Assembly: GCF_022539665.2 (NCBI RefSeq)
Contig: NC_081333.1
Location: 186,001 to 250,000, forward strand
Direction: 5' to 3'
Length of the DNA: 64,000 nucleotides
Origin: Daphnia carinata
Lineage: Eukaryota > Arthropoda > Branchiopoda > Diplostraca > Daphniidae
Position numbers and translations under genes: made by a program. The notes beneath the pieces are model-generated. The model was not told the origin of the DNA, did no database searches, and saw only the letters and a list, made by a program, of their open reading frames with translations. Below are positions 33,885 to 46,028 of this stretch, in pieces (positions within the stretch are counted from its first letter, which is position 1; the number at the start of each line of letters is the position of its first letter).

Positions 33885-35318
33885 TTACAAATCCTCCCTG
33901 TACAAATAGACGGGAAGCAACGGCCAGCCTTTCTCCCGCAGACTCGTCTGGACGCGCTCGATAGAGGACTCGAACTTCTTCCGTTGATCTGCTGTCAGTG
34001 GTACCCTGCCGGCAACAAGACCATTTTCAAACTTGGCTGCACATTTATGAATAACTTTGTGACACGATCATCACGAAAATCGTATTGGAACTTACACGGG
34101 TTTCTTCAAACGTTTGCGGTCCACGCGATTCTTGTGTCGCAGAGCGCAACGCAACCTCTGTGGATCGACAGGTGGACGATGAGGATCGCTGAAACGAATG
34201 ACCTCCAACAAACGTTTCAATTCGGCAGCAGTGTCTTCGAGAAGCAGACGCTCGTAGAAGAGGACAGTGCCATTCTGGATGGTCTCAATCCAGCCAACTG
34301 CGTGGTCGGCCCACGTATTGGCTACGTAATCAACGTATGCTTCCCAATTAGGACCAGAGAAATGATTTTCTGACACTACTCCAGTTTTATCTCCTGACGT
34401 AGCTAAGAAATGAGCATAAGTGAACATTGTGTCTACAGGGTTTCGTAGGAGAAGTACTCCTCGGTATCCATAGAAGAAACTATGGACGGGACCTCTTTCG
34501 TCATTCTTTTTCGTTGTTTCATTTCCCTTGACCTACGTCAAACGTTTAATGACAAAAATAGCTAGTTAAAATACGTTCTTAATTCATTTGTCAGAAGATA
34601 CTGACCCCATTGAAACCTCCAATTGGGAGAACGGGAATAGGTTGATCGATGTCGTGATCCTTGATGAGAATTGTGCATTCGCATTCGAGATTTGCAGTGT
34701 TGCTTGAATGATTTCCTACATTCGCGAATGAAAACAATTCGAAAACGCTAATAATAAAGCACAGCACGAACAACATCACTCTTCACCTGTTAACACGATC
34801 GGCTTGTCTGCACGTCCGTAAACACTGCCAGTGTAGATTCTATTCATGTACGAAATGAAATAGTGCATTACACATAGTGCATCATTCCTAACTCACCCTG
34901 TTACACCTTCGATCAGCTGACGTGTCCACGTCACCCCACTCCCGGGAAATGAAGTTAACGCCCATTTCGGCCTGGTGTGATTCCTTGCAAACTATTGAAA
35001 GCACAGTCATTTCATTTAGCCTTTTGATTGACTTTCTTTTGGTTGTAGAGTACGAAGAGAAGTTTGTACCTGAACAGGGAAATGTTGGCAGGTGGGATCA
35101 CCAATCCAAGGGTAGCTCACGTGATCTGGATCGATGATATAATCGGGAGGTAAAGTAAAATTTTTCTCTTTTCCGGCAATCAGCCAAGAATTTCCAAACG
35201 TGCCGATGATCGAGCTGACGATGTGCGATCCTTCGTAGTTCAACCGATGTAACGAGAAAAGCGCAACACCTGCTGTTGCTAATGCAATGGCATACAATTC
35301 TTTACGACGTAGTTTCAT
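33885..35318 (-). CDS. WSCD-like Golgi sulfotransferase (354 aa)
   Basis: Six exons: 35070-35318, 34897-34991, 34787-34839, 34606-34715, 34096-34532 and 33885-34005; all phases close (0,2,1,0,2). The N-terminus has a short basic cytoplasmic part and one membrane anchor (ELYAIALATAGVALFSLHRL), as in type II Golgi enzymes. Exon 2 carries the 5'-phosphosulfate loop FPGSGVTWTRQLIEGVTG, and exon 5 the 3'-phosphate motif GVLLLRNPVDT. These are the two PAPS-binding signatures of the sulfotransferase fold, in the style of WSC-domain sulfotransferases without the WSC domain. The usual Asn of PGSGNTW is Val here. It would transfer sulfate to glycans or proteins in the secretory pathway; the substrate is unknown. 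Confidence 0.87.
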
Positions 35319-36205
35319 CTCGAACGATGTACACTCTGAGAGAACTTCGTCTAGAACGCCAAAGGGAAATAATAAAACTGAAAAAAATAGAAACGGAAAC
35401 TGCAAACCTCCTTGCTGAGTGTGACTGTCTGAAATTGTCCTGAATTTGAGACAACAGGTGTCGAATGTTTCACAGATACTGTAATGTGCGTATAGTTGAA
35501 AGTTAAAGTAATTGAACACAGAGATTGGAATGAAATCGAATGTATTGGCTGCACATAATATAATAGTACAAAAACTGCACTAAGTCTCGTTGTACACTCC
35601 TCGACGAGATGCTTGGAATTCTCGTCTTTATAGGTGATGCCAATGTGTGCCACGTGATGGTGACGGGATGTTGAGGCACCTTCGACGAGACACGCAAATT
35701 GGAACAGTCATGTTTGATTGACAGGCAAGGGTCCCAGGGAATGATGAGTTTTGATACTTGTAGCTAACGCCATTGTATTGCCGCTACATTTTCCATTATA
35801 TTCCTTGTCAGCCAGCGGCGTTAGCTTGATACTTAGCCTTATTACAATCCATCAGCAAGTGTGGTTGTACATTGGTACAGTCCTGCACAAAAAGCCAAAC
35901 AGCTTTTTTTTTTATTAAATTCATCTGTGGACAAAATATTTTAATCATTTCATTTTTTAAATAAAGGTATTCAACTCTAGACGCATTTTTGTATAGCTAG
36001 GCGACACATTTGGGCAATGATGTTGTAATACTAAGGCTCTCTGTTGTGTTTGCTGACACCGACAGTTGCCCCCTCGATGCATAGAAGAGATTAATTACTA
36101 ATTACTAGGCCGATCCCGTTACAGTCAATTAAAGTCCATTTTTTCCAAAGTAATACGTACGTGTATTCAGCTGAAAAATTTTAAATGCAAAACAAGCGGA
36201 AAGAA
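35319..36205. other. Intergenic between sulfotransferase copies
   Basis: Promoter side of the intact copy and 3' flank of the frameshifted copy. Open frames at 35351-35697 are AT-rich and unsupported. The GTCACCATCACGTGGCACAC-type stretch near 35645 has no assigned role. Confidence 0.3.
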
Positions 36206-37655
36206 TCAGGTGGTGTACAAGTAGACGGGAAGCAATGGCCAGCCTTTCTTCCGCAGACTCGTTTGAACCCGATCGAGTTTCTTCCGTTGATCCGCTGTCA
36301 GTGGTACCCTGCTGCAGCAAGACAATTGATAATGAGTCATTTGTGACGTGCCATAAACTAAGAAAATCTCATTTTGAACTTACACGGGTTTCTTCAAACG
36401 TTTGCGGTCCACGCGATTCTTGTGTCGCAAAGCGCAACGCAACCTCTCCAGATCGACAGGTGGATGGTGAGGATCGCTGAAATGAATGACTTCCAATAAT
36501 CGTTTCAATTCGGCCGCAGTGTCTTCGAGAAGTAGACGCTCGTAGAAGAGGACAGTGCCGTCCTGGATGGTCTCAATCCAGCCGACTGCGTGATCGGCCC
36601 ACGTATTGGCCGCGTAATCAACGTATTCTTCCCACTCAGGACCAGAGAAATCTTTTTCTGATACTACGCCCGTGTGGTTTTTTGACGAAGCCAAGTAATG
36701 CGCAAAAGCGAACATTGCATCCACGGGATTTCGAAGGAGAAGAACTCCTCGATTGTCGTACCTGTAACTACAAACTGGTCCTCTTTTTTTATTCCTTTTC
36801 TTTTTTTCATTTACCTTGGCCTACGTGCAAACGTTCAAAAGTGCCCAAGTTAGCTCATGAGTCATGAGGACGTGTTTCATTCTTTCAAATACTGACTCCA
36901 TTTTTGTTTGCAATTAGGTAAACGGGAGGAGGTGTAGTGATGTCGTGATCCTTAATCAGAATTGTGCATTCACAACTGACGTCCACCAAGTTTCTATAAT
37001 AAGCTCCTACATTTTATCAAAGAAACAGTTCGAAATCATTAGACTATTTGCTAGCAATAACGCACAGCACGAACAAGAGGATGCTCAACCTGTTAACACG
37101 ATCGGGTCTTCACTACGTCCGTAAGCGGTGCCAGTGTAGATCCTTTTCATGTTACACAATTGAATTGTCAACCGCCGAGTTCATTTTTTTATTTTTATTT
37201 TATAAATATTTGTTCGTTACTGGAGACGGGTCATAACTCACCCTGTTACACCTTCGATCAGCTGACGTGTCCACGTCACTCCACTTCCCGGGAACGAAGT
37301 TAACGCCCATTTCGGCCTGGCGTGATTCCTTGCAAACTATAAAAAGAACGGATTATTGTCGATTCGACTTCTGATTGCCTCAGTCGTTTTCATTCTGTAA
37401 TACGAAGAGAAGTTTGTACCTGAATGGGAAAATGTTGACACGTAGGATCACCAATCCAAGGGTAGCTCACGTGATCTGGATCGGTAATATAATTGGGAGT
37501 AAAGTATATTTTTGCTCGCCACTGACGATTGATCAAGAATTCGACAACGAGCCAATGACACGCGATTCTTTGTAGTTCAACTGATGTAAAGAGAGAAGCA
37601 CAAGTCCTACTACTGTTAAGCTAATGGCGTAAAATTGTTTACGACGGCGGGTCAT
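36206..37655 (-). pseudogene. WSCD-like sulfotransferase, frameshifted copy
   Basis: Same six-exon layout as 33885-35318: 37420-37655, 37242-37336, 37090-37142, 36897-37006, 36384-36820 and 36206-36308. Exons 2-5 keep exactly the same lengths (95, 53, 110, 437) and both PAPS motifs (FPGSGVTW, RNPVDAM). Exon 1 is 236 bp against 249: alignment shows a 12-base in-frame loss, a single-base loss near CTCCC (about 37500) and TGG changed to TGA. So the anchor ends in a stop and the downstream part is in another frame. Exon 6 lacks 12 bases in frame. Either a recent pseudogene or a gene with a different, unseen first exon. Confidence 0.75.
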
Positions 37656-38199
37656 CTTGAACGTTGTATACTGTATGGGAACCTCAGCTAGAATGTCAAA
37701 CGAAAAGAAAAAAAAAACCTGTAAATGTCCTAACTGAACGTGATTTCTTAAAGACTCCTAAACTTGAAATGGAATTGCCGAAGGGTTCACAGTCACATCA
37801 GCCGGTGTGGGTGTGGTACCTGCTGATGACTGCAGTCAGTCTTAGCAGTTTGTTCAGAAGTACCTGAATTTGGATGGCATTTTTTGCACTGATTTCTGAC
37901 AATACAAACACGCAAAATAACCATAGTTGCAATGAAACGCAGCCGGTTGGGGCTATAGAAAATGGAAATTTTTTTCTAATTATTCGGCGACTTCTATTTG
38001 ACTTTGACTTGAATCTGGACGCTTTGGCGGAATTGTTTGTTCCATCGCGACAAGCATCGGCGTGTACTAGACAAACCTGTTTCTTATGTTTCGCTCTTGA
38101 ACTGGTTGGTCATTGGAATTGGATTTGATTTGGCGAGCGTTCACCCTGACGGTAAGACACTTGTACGATGAGACGAGAGAACTTGTGCCTGGACCGGGG

Positions 38200-38275
38200 G
38201 CAAAAAATTGACAGGTAGGATCGCCGATGCAAAGATAACTCATGTGATCTGGATCAGTGATATAATCAGGAGGTT
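38200..38275 (-). pseudogene. Sulfotransferase exon-1 remnant
   Basis: The minus strand reads PPDYITDPDHMSYLCIGDP and TCQFF, clearly the end of exon 1 of the two copies downstream (PDYIIDPDHVSYPWIGDP). No anchor, donor or further exons of a third gene can be placed around it. It is a fragment left by tandem duplication. Confidence 0.7.
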
Positions 38276-38729
38276 TTAAAACGTTGCTTCTAACCTTTCT
38301 ACGTGCAAAATGACATTCCCCGAATAACCTGAAACGTTCCATCGCTGCAGGCGCTGGCGTGTACCATCTTTGCTGGGACAAACCCGTTTGTATTCGTTTC
38401 GCTGTTCATCCAGCGATGAAACACTTTAATCAACGACAGCTGAGATTCAACTCAAACTGACCAAACGACAGCAAAAGAAAAAGAATTTTCGGCTTCGAGT
38501 TGGGAAATTTTATTGGCAAAAAGGCAATCGCAGAAATCGATGTAACACAGTGAGTAATTCAACAACCGTTTAAGGGGACAGGATAATACGTATAGTTCAT
38601 GGAGATGTCGTTGGTTCATTGAACAAGGCGCCCAGCGCCATTAGCCACCAACCTCTTCCGTTTTCTACACGAATAATGGAAGGCAACCGTGTTGTTCGTG
38701 TTGTTTCGAATCAAAACAGATTCAACAGT

Positions 38730-40162
38730 TTATTGCTGTTGGTTGGTGAAATCAATTTCGCCACCACTGGCTGGACTGGAATCGGCGGAAGGAGCAGAGG
38801 CTTCGACGGAAGCCGCATCAGCGACCGCAGTGCCGTTGGACTTTTGTCCTTCACGCCATCCTAGGTAATTGCTGCCGTAACCACTTTCTGCAGCCAATTT
38901 TCGAAATGAGCAAATAAAAGACATCGTTAATAACAGAGTCACATCAGTGAAAAAATACATGTTTTCATTTGATTAATTGCACGTGAAAAAGGGAATCGCA
39001 TGGAGGACGTGTTGCAATTTTGTGTTTTACATACCAACGCTAAGGCTGTTGTATCCTGAGTGCCCATACGCGACTTGTTGTCCGCCGCCAACATTGTTTC
39101 CATACAGTCCCGTATTGTAGCCAGTGTTTCCGTAGCCGGTGTTCGTGCCGTAGCCGCTATGGCCTCCGTATCCAGTATTGATTCCAGTGTTTGTGCCGTA
39201 CCCAGTATTTGTTGCATATCCAGTGTTGCTTCCGTATCCAATGTTTGTTCCATAGCCGGTATTGGTTCCATAACCTGCGTTCGATCCGTATCCCGTGTTT
39301 ATTCCGGATCCCGTACCGTAGCCGGTGCTGCCGAAGCCAGTGTTGCTGAAGCCTGTGTTGCCGTAGCCAGTGTTGCTGGAGCCAGTGTTGCCGTAGCCGG
39401 TGTTGCCGAAGCCGGTGTTGTCGAAGCCAGTGTTGCTGGAGCCGGTGTTGCCGTAGCCCGTGTTGCCGTAACCGCTCTGACCGTAGTTGATGTTTTGGCC
39501 GTATCCGGCATTGACTCCTGGAGTTTGGTAACCACTTCCGCCATATCCTGATACAAACGCGATAGGAATACCAATCAATTATTTAATAATTTCCCTTTAT
39601 AATTTCTTCAATCATTCCCAAGAGTTAAATAATGAATGATTAAAGAAAAACTCATTACCACCAGCAGCGTTGTTGGCATGGTGCCCAGTGTTTTGATGGC
39701 CAAGCTGTTGGTGAGTGGTAAGACTGCTACTTTGCTGTTGATGGCTGCTGCTCTGTTGTTGGTAAACTGTACTGCTCTGTAATTGACCTATCCGCCAAAA
39801 CAATGGTTTGTTTTAAAATAAAATTCAATTATTTCAAAATGAATTGGATTCTCTCATTACTTGTTTGGTGACCGTAATTGGGACGATAACGCTCGTCAAC
39901 CTTTTCACCTTCAGCCAATTCGCCTACAGGTGCCACAGCATGCAGCACCTCCGGTGATACAACGATGGGAGCCTCATCTTCCGGGTACGGCATGGCAACG
40001 GCCAACGCCAACATCAATAACTATCGATACAACATGTTGGAATGAAACTCAAACCTTTCAAGATTTCCACGATAAACGTGAGACATTTTAAATCACAAAT
40101 GAAATTTGAAAACAAAGAAAAATTCTGTGAAAATGACTTACCGTAAACACGAAGCGAAACAT
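38730..40162 (-). CDS. Secreted Asn-Thr-Gly-Tyr repeat protein (326 aa)
   Basis: Five exons: 40142-40162 (MFRFVFT), 39861-40020, 39659-39787, 39035-39547 and 38730-38887; all internal phases are 1 after a phase-0 first intron. Exon 2 completes the signal peptide ([13 protein letters not shown]) and is acidic. Exon 3 is Gln/Ser/His-rich. Exon 4 is about 170 residues of [13 protein letters not shown] and GYGTNTG repeats. Exon 5 gives [14 protein letters not shown] and an acidic, Ala/Ser-rich end. The regular repeat suggests a fibrous or adhesive extracellular protein. Repeat-driven open frames on the opposite strand are shadows. Confidence 0.8.
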
Positions 40163-40259
40163 TTTGCCTAGGACTATGGAGAGCTTCTCTTCCGGCGGAT
40201 GATGTGATCGCCTGGACGGTTGGTGTGCGGATGTATGTAACTCGGTTTGGATGGTGCCG

Positions 40260-40267
40260 TATTTATA
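40260..40267 (-). promoter_or_regulatory. TATA box
   Basis: TATAAATA on the minus strand about 100 bp upstream of the ATG at 40162. Confidence 0.55.
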
Positions 40268-40875
40268 GTCAAACCGACTGTACCGAGCGATGGGAACAAA
40301 GCAACAGCGAAGGTCGATCCGGCATATAGGTAAGAAGAACTTAATGACCTGTGTGTGTGTGTGAAGAATAAGGAAAACAACCGAAGCTATGGGAAAAACC
40401 CAACACCTCTTGTGGGGTGTTATGCTGCCTATTGAGCAAAGTATGCACTAAAAAAACAGATGGGGAGGGGAGAAAAACCAAAACGATATATGCACTTGGC
40501 TAGTAAGAAAAAAGAAAAACATTTTGAGGTGTTAGCGTACCTGGGCTTATTCACGTGGGGGAATGGCCATCACGATACACGGGACAGCCTGAGGAATTTT
40601 TTGGTCGGTTATGTGAGCCGGGTTTTCCTCGATGACGACATGATTAGCATGATCATCAAATATGGCTCTCGATCAAGACATTTTCAGTGATAATGGGTTT
40701 ATCCTGTGTCAATAAATGGGTGGAAAACTGCGACATCACGGGCCCCTATGAAATTCACACGAAAGAAACTCACTATTAAATAGGTAGAGTCGAGCTGTTT
40801 TACGTCTGACCAAATTCAAACATATTTTCAGGAAGAGGTCTACGCAAACGAGTTATCAGGAATCACATACAGAAT

Positions 40876-41088
40876 CTAGTCATGAACACGGTTGACTGCA
40901 CTCATTTGAGCTAAAGCATTGAAATCTAGATCAGTCCGCAGACAAACATGACGACGGAGATGACCTTGAATAATAGTGTCGACATCTGCCGCTAGGTTAC
41001 GGATGCCACGTACATTCATCTTGCATGTCCATAATAAAAGTCGTTTTATATTGTAACATTTTAAAAAATCATCTTTATTTCTTGACAT
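40876..41088 (-). CDS. Unrecognised 70-codon open frame
   Basis: The frame contains MNVRGIRNLAADVDTIIQGH and a balanced amino-acid composition unlike the AT-rich noise around it, ending NRVHD and TAG. No signal peptide, splice partner or family is recognised. It could be a single exon or a decayed fragment. Confidence 0.25.
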   Translation of the reverse strand: MSRNKDDFLKCYNIKRLLLWTCKMNVRGIRNLAADVDTIIQGHLRRHVCLRTDLDFNALAQMSAVNRVHD

Positions 41089-42731
41089 AAGACTAAAACT
41101 AAAGTTAAAAAATAATGTTCACTGTTTCGTTTTCATATTTGCCGAAATAATTACACGGTTATAGCCATTAACTTACCTACCTGGCGGCCATGTTGTAAAC
41201 AGTGTTTTGATTCCAGAAGTTACTGTATATAAAGGTTGAGAAAGCCATTTGTTGATGAGGTGGAGTAGCTAGTGACTAAGGAACCTTCCTTAGTACTATA
41301 GGCGGCTGAGTGTCGAATGAAAGGTGGCTGGATGACAGGTCTGATCGCTAAGTACCTTTCATTAGACATTCTAGTCATACAGCCGGCTTGAATCAGCGGT
41401 TGAGCCTACAGTATTGCATGTGTGTCGTGGTACAAATCATGGCGTTGGCTAGGTCTGGTACCGTCTGGATGGCCTAGTACGGAGTTAGGTACATAATTGT
41501 CGATGAGCATTTCCGTGAGGATGGTCCCCCATCCATTACCATGATATTCGTGAATGTGTACCCCAGTACATACGCATGGATATGTTGGTAAATCACGTGA
41601 CTATGTAAGGCAGTTGTACACGTTGGAGCAACGAGAGGAGAAGAAGAAAAAGAAGAAAAAGAAGAGGACCGTCCGTTAGAAGAGATCCAATATATCTAAT
41701 CCGCTAGGTTACAGATCCATCTGGGTCAAAAAACTGCTGATAGCCGGGGTGGGGATACCCGGTATTGAGGTTGGTTCCTGTGAGGCCTATCACGCAGACA
41801 CTACTGTGGACAACTCAACTGTTGCGATTCAAGTCACACTAGCTACTCCACCTTTTTTATTCTGTAAAGGAAATCTTTTTTATTCTGTAAACTTAATTGT
41901 TTCGATTCGAGTTACACTAACAAGTCCCTTCCCTCAATATTTTTCTTCGAATCAATATTTCAAAGTGGAATCCGGAAGTAACTATTGCTATATCAATTTT
42001 ATATTGGGGCATTTACAGCAGAGTAGCTATGCATTTTGCTTTTCACATGTCCAGATGATCCTGTTTCTCTATCATTTGCCAAATGTCTTTTTCCTCAAAA
42101 TCAGATTATTACTGTTTAAAACGAGGCAATCAATAACTGCATACCAGACTGTTGTCTTATCAATAATAAACAGAGAGAACAAAGAGAAATTTCTTCTGGA
42201 AGTGACATTCTTCAAATTATTTCAGCATTAGGAATGTGAAAACAGAATCATCTTTAAATACAAAAAATCGCACTACACACATAAGAGAAAAAAAGCCAAT
42301 TATTTTTGCGGAAGATTGCAGGGTATAAACTGATATACTTGATGGAATATCCGCCTGTCTAGTCGATCCGGAAATGTACAAACGCACTACTTCTTTTTAT
42401 CTGATATGAACACGTCATTGCACCTGATCTATTGCCTACACTACGATATAGTATTACGAGTTCGTGAAACTCACATACTATGCTCCATTTCCAAACAGTC
42501 CAGTAAGAAATTATATCAAAATGGACATGTTAAAAGGCAGCACATTTTCTTACGTTCATTGTGACATGTGGGATCTAATATCCCAACAACCATTAGTTTT
42601 ATGTTTACGTAAAAGAAAAAAAAGATAGGATAAGGAAAGATTGAAAAATCGTCCAAAATATACAAGGGAACTATGTAAATATGCAGACGCCTTATATAAT
42701 AGTTAACATTTTTAACACAAAGGAATGCGTT
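41089..42731. other. Intergenic, no gene accepted
   Basis: Includes a purine-rich (AAG)n stretch at about 41636-41667 and a 160-codon plus-strand open frame (41749-42231) with skewed, low-information composition. No domain or splice support. Confidence 0.3.
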
Positions 42732-45075
42732 TTAATTCGTTTCAGATCCACCGGGCGGCATTGTTTCGCCCGAAGGTCCATGATATCGATAGGAGTTTTT
42801 CCAAATTTCGGCGTATACCATGGCCGAATGAAATCTATAAAAGATGCAGAGCGGCAGCGTAATGCGCTGAACGATGGCCCAAGGCAGAAATCCGTAAAAA
42901 TTGAGCTGAACCGGATTAGCTTCGACTTTTTGCATTTCGAAAGTGTAGACGAGCCACAGGGTCATGTTGGTGATCAACAAAAAAGTGACGGACTGTCGGC
43001 CCGGCTTCTCCAAATCCTGCTCGGCTGTGTTCACAATGCGTCTCGACATGTCCGAGATGAAAACCGTCTGTACCGTCACTTCGATGACGGACAACAGGCC
43101 GTTGATGAACACTAAAGTGGGCGGTTCTTCCGTCGAACTGCCCAGCGCTCCTGCGATCATAGAAAAGGCGGCATACATAAAAATCCCCAAGGCAGAGATC
43201 CGTAACAAAATGTTGCCCAGCTCTTCCATGTGCTCCGAATGGAAATGCAAATGCCGGGCTCTGTATTTTAAAAATATATATATTTATATTAATTAAATAC
43301 AGACAAAATCATCTGTATTATGAAATGATTACCTGTATGCGCCTAACGCCATGGCGAAGATGGAAACGAGAAGCAAAGTGCAATGGGCCGCGTAGCCCAG
43401 GATGAGTCCCAGTCGTTTGAATTGGGGCATGGGCACAAAAATGAAGAATAAGACGAGACAGAGGAGCGAAGCTGTCAGGAAAAAGAGGCCGATAAAGAGT
43501 TCCTTCGAAGCTCCAACACAATCGACTCTTAATTGACGAGTTTTGCTGTTCCAGATCGATTCGTCTCTAACGCCTCGGTTGTTATCTTCCGTCTTGTACC
43601 TAAAAAAAATCGAAATGCTTAATCACGTTTTGAAATTTTTGTCAACGGATTGAAATACTTTGGGTTGAGGCCAATATGTTCCCAAATGACGTAAAGAACT
43701 GCAGCGCCAATGAGCGAATATTCAATGAGGAAAGGATAGAGGAACGGAGCAGCGTCCATGATGATGTTGCCCAGGAAAATGCGACGGCCACACGAGACAT
43801 TGCCCGTCAATTCCCACAAGCTAATTTCTTTTTTGCTCTTAACGGCTGCAACAGTCGGTGCGGCTGACGTCGCAACGCCGATGGGCGCATCGCCCAAAGT
43901 TTCATTCACTGTCCATTTGAAACACATTTAATTTTTAAACACTGATACAATTAAATACAGAACATTAATACCTACATCAAAAAGGGCAGAATTTCCTCCT
44001 TCGAAACTTTCATCGCTTCCGGCCGCAGCGGCTACAGCCTCGACAATGTGATGTAGGAAAGCGTTGGAAACGGATTCATAGCCATCGACAACCGGTTGGC
44101 TTTGCTGCAGTTGTTGGCTCCTGGCAATTTTATCATAATAATTATAATGACCATTGATTTCTTTCAACGATTCTCTAACCAACGTCCGAATCCAAACGCA
44201 AATGTTGGTGGCAACGCAATGCATCAATCCGAAACGGGCAATCACTTTGAATTTGTGAATGTTGAGCTGAAAAAAAAAAAATAATAATGAAAATGAACAG
44301 TTTTAAAAACGAATAGTTAATGCCATACCCTGGCAGACACGAAGATGAAGTACATTTGGAGGAAGACAAAGGCTGCGTGCAGAAGCGGATTGATGCCACG
44401 CAGCAGAGCGAAACAGGGCGAGTCGGGCGGCACTTCGAGAAAGGCACCGAATTCCAGCCCGTCATAAATCATAGTGCCCAGCCCGAAAGCCACAGCGCCG
44501 GCCCTTAAGAACAGGCTTCCATGGCTGTGCTCGTTATCGGAGACTTTAGTTTTCCTCGCCTTTCGACCGTTGGCAGCGCCGCCGGTGTTTGTTACAATGT
44601 CGCTGTTGCTGTTCATCGTGCTGTAGGAGACGATCTCGTTGGGCGAATCTCCTACGCTGAGGCCGAAATTCTGCGGCATCCATTGCTTCGTGGCGCTGCT
44701 TTTGCGTGACGATGGGTGTGGATTCTGACTGACGCCTTTCGACGAGTCGTCCATGTCGATCGGATCCGTTCGGCTGAATTTCCTGCGCTCGCCGCTGCTC
44801 TCGCCGCTGAATTGATTGAAGAATCGACGTAAAGGCGTCGGCGCAGAGACGATCTCGTTCTCGACCGACATGCTGGAATCGGGATTGCGCACAGCGTCGT
44901 AATCGCTGGTTTCATCTTCGGTGGTCGTCGTCGGATTGGCCATGTTCGATTCCCTCGATCGGCTTAATTTCTTCAAGCGTTTCTTCTCCTCTTGGCGTCT
45001 TTTCGATCGCAATAAATAGCCGAAGACGTACAGAAAGAACACGATCGACACGGCGTACAAGAAGGCGAAGAAAGT
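42732..45075 (-). CDS. Otop: Otopetrin family proton channel
   Basis: Exons seen: 44329-45075, 43972-44266, 43659-43908, 43333-43599 and 42732-43260, phases 0,1,2,2. I count about eleven membrane segments, among them FLRAGAVAFGLGTMIYDGLE, IARFGLMHCVATNICVWI, LIEYSLIGAAVLYVIWEH and TFLLITNMTLWLVYTFEM, all typical of otopetrins, which are proton-selective channels of the plasma membrane. A 150-residue hydrophilic loop (basic, then Ser/Thr/Asp-rich) separates the first two segments. The exon at 45075 starts in phase 0, so an upstream exon exists; a candidate is 45993-46028. Otopetrins usually have twelve helices, so the first may be missing or in an unseen exon. Confidence 0.9.
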
Positions 45076-45992
45076 CTGTGAAATTTGAAAAGCAAAAACA
45101 TTAATAACAATAGCCATCAGTCACTTGTTTGTAATGCATTTGCATGTGATTGCCACATGGGAAATTTGTAAGCGTCACCCTATGGCACAAATGTGCTGAC
45201 AGGGTAACGCCCTTATTATGTTCTCACGAATCGTATGCAGACGACTAAATTAAAGCTGAAAATGATATCATTTGAATAAAGAAAAAAGAATGTACCGTAC
45301 AGCCTAGAGGAATAACATTTTACCTCCCTGTAAAATTATGCATTTGGGATAAACTAAAAAAAAAGCCCCAAAAAAAAGAATGGCCCGAACACGTTCGCAA
45401 TTTCCAGGAAATTTCGCGCTCCTTTCAACTCCTTTTGAACGTAACATGCAACTGCGTTGCTTGTTGAATTGCTGGTATGCAAATAGCGACCCAAGCTATT
45501 TGGCTATACCGCAGGCTATTGTTTTTCTTTTTAAGGTTTGAGTTTAATTACGTAATGAACAGGTGTAGGTATTTTACTCAAAATAAAGTGCCCAACCAGG
45601 AATTGATACGGAATTTCACCGAACGTCTGGAACAAAAAAAAAGGAATTTAAAAGAGATGGTACACGTTGCAATATTTCAATAATGATGAATTACCTCTTT
45701 TGTTTTGCGCTGGGCGTTTCAGCTTACAACTCTTTCTCATCAGATAGGTATCTTTTTAGAATTAATTAATTTCACAACTACTTGAGATTCAATTATTTAA
45801 TGAGACAGTGGGCTATGACAGCCCACTGTTTTTCGAATCAAATTTTCTTTTTTGTTATTAGCCTTACAAAGAGGCCACGGACATGATTGCGTGTCACGAA
45901 GCAAATGGATTTGTACAGAGGCCTATGGGCTATGTAGGCAACAGTTCGTATAAAAAAGTAATAACGGCTAGTTTAAGGAGAAAAACACTTAC

Positions 45993-46028
45993 ATAATCGA
46001 GCTCAGAGTTCAATTTTGGATATGCCAT
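45993..46028 (-). CDS. Candidate first exon of the otopetrin gene
   Basis: ATG followed by MAYPKLNSELDY and a GTAAGT donor in phase 0, which joins in frame to the exon at 45075 and gives a total of 708 codons. No membrane helix is encoded. It abuts dispersed repeat sequence at 46029. Alternative: translation from 45117 through unspliced sequence (MAIVINVFAF). Confidence 0.35.

Noticed and set aside
41749-42231. 160-codon plus-strand frame
   Set aside because: Composition is biased to Phe, Leu and Ser from AT-rich DNA; no domain or exon signals.
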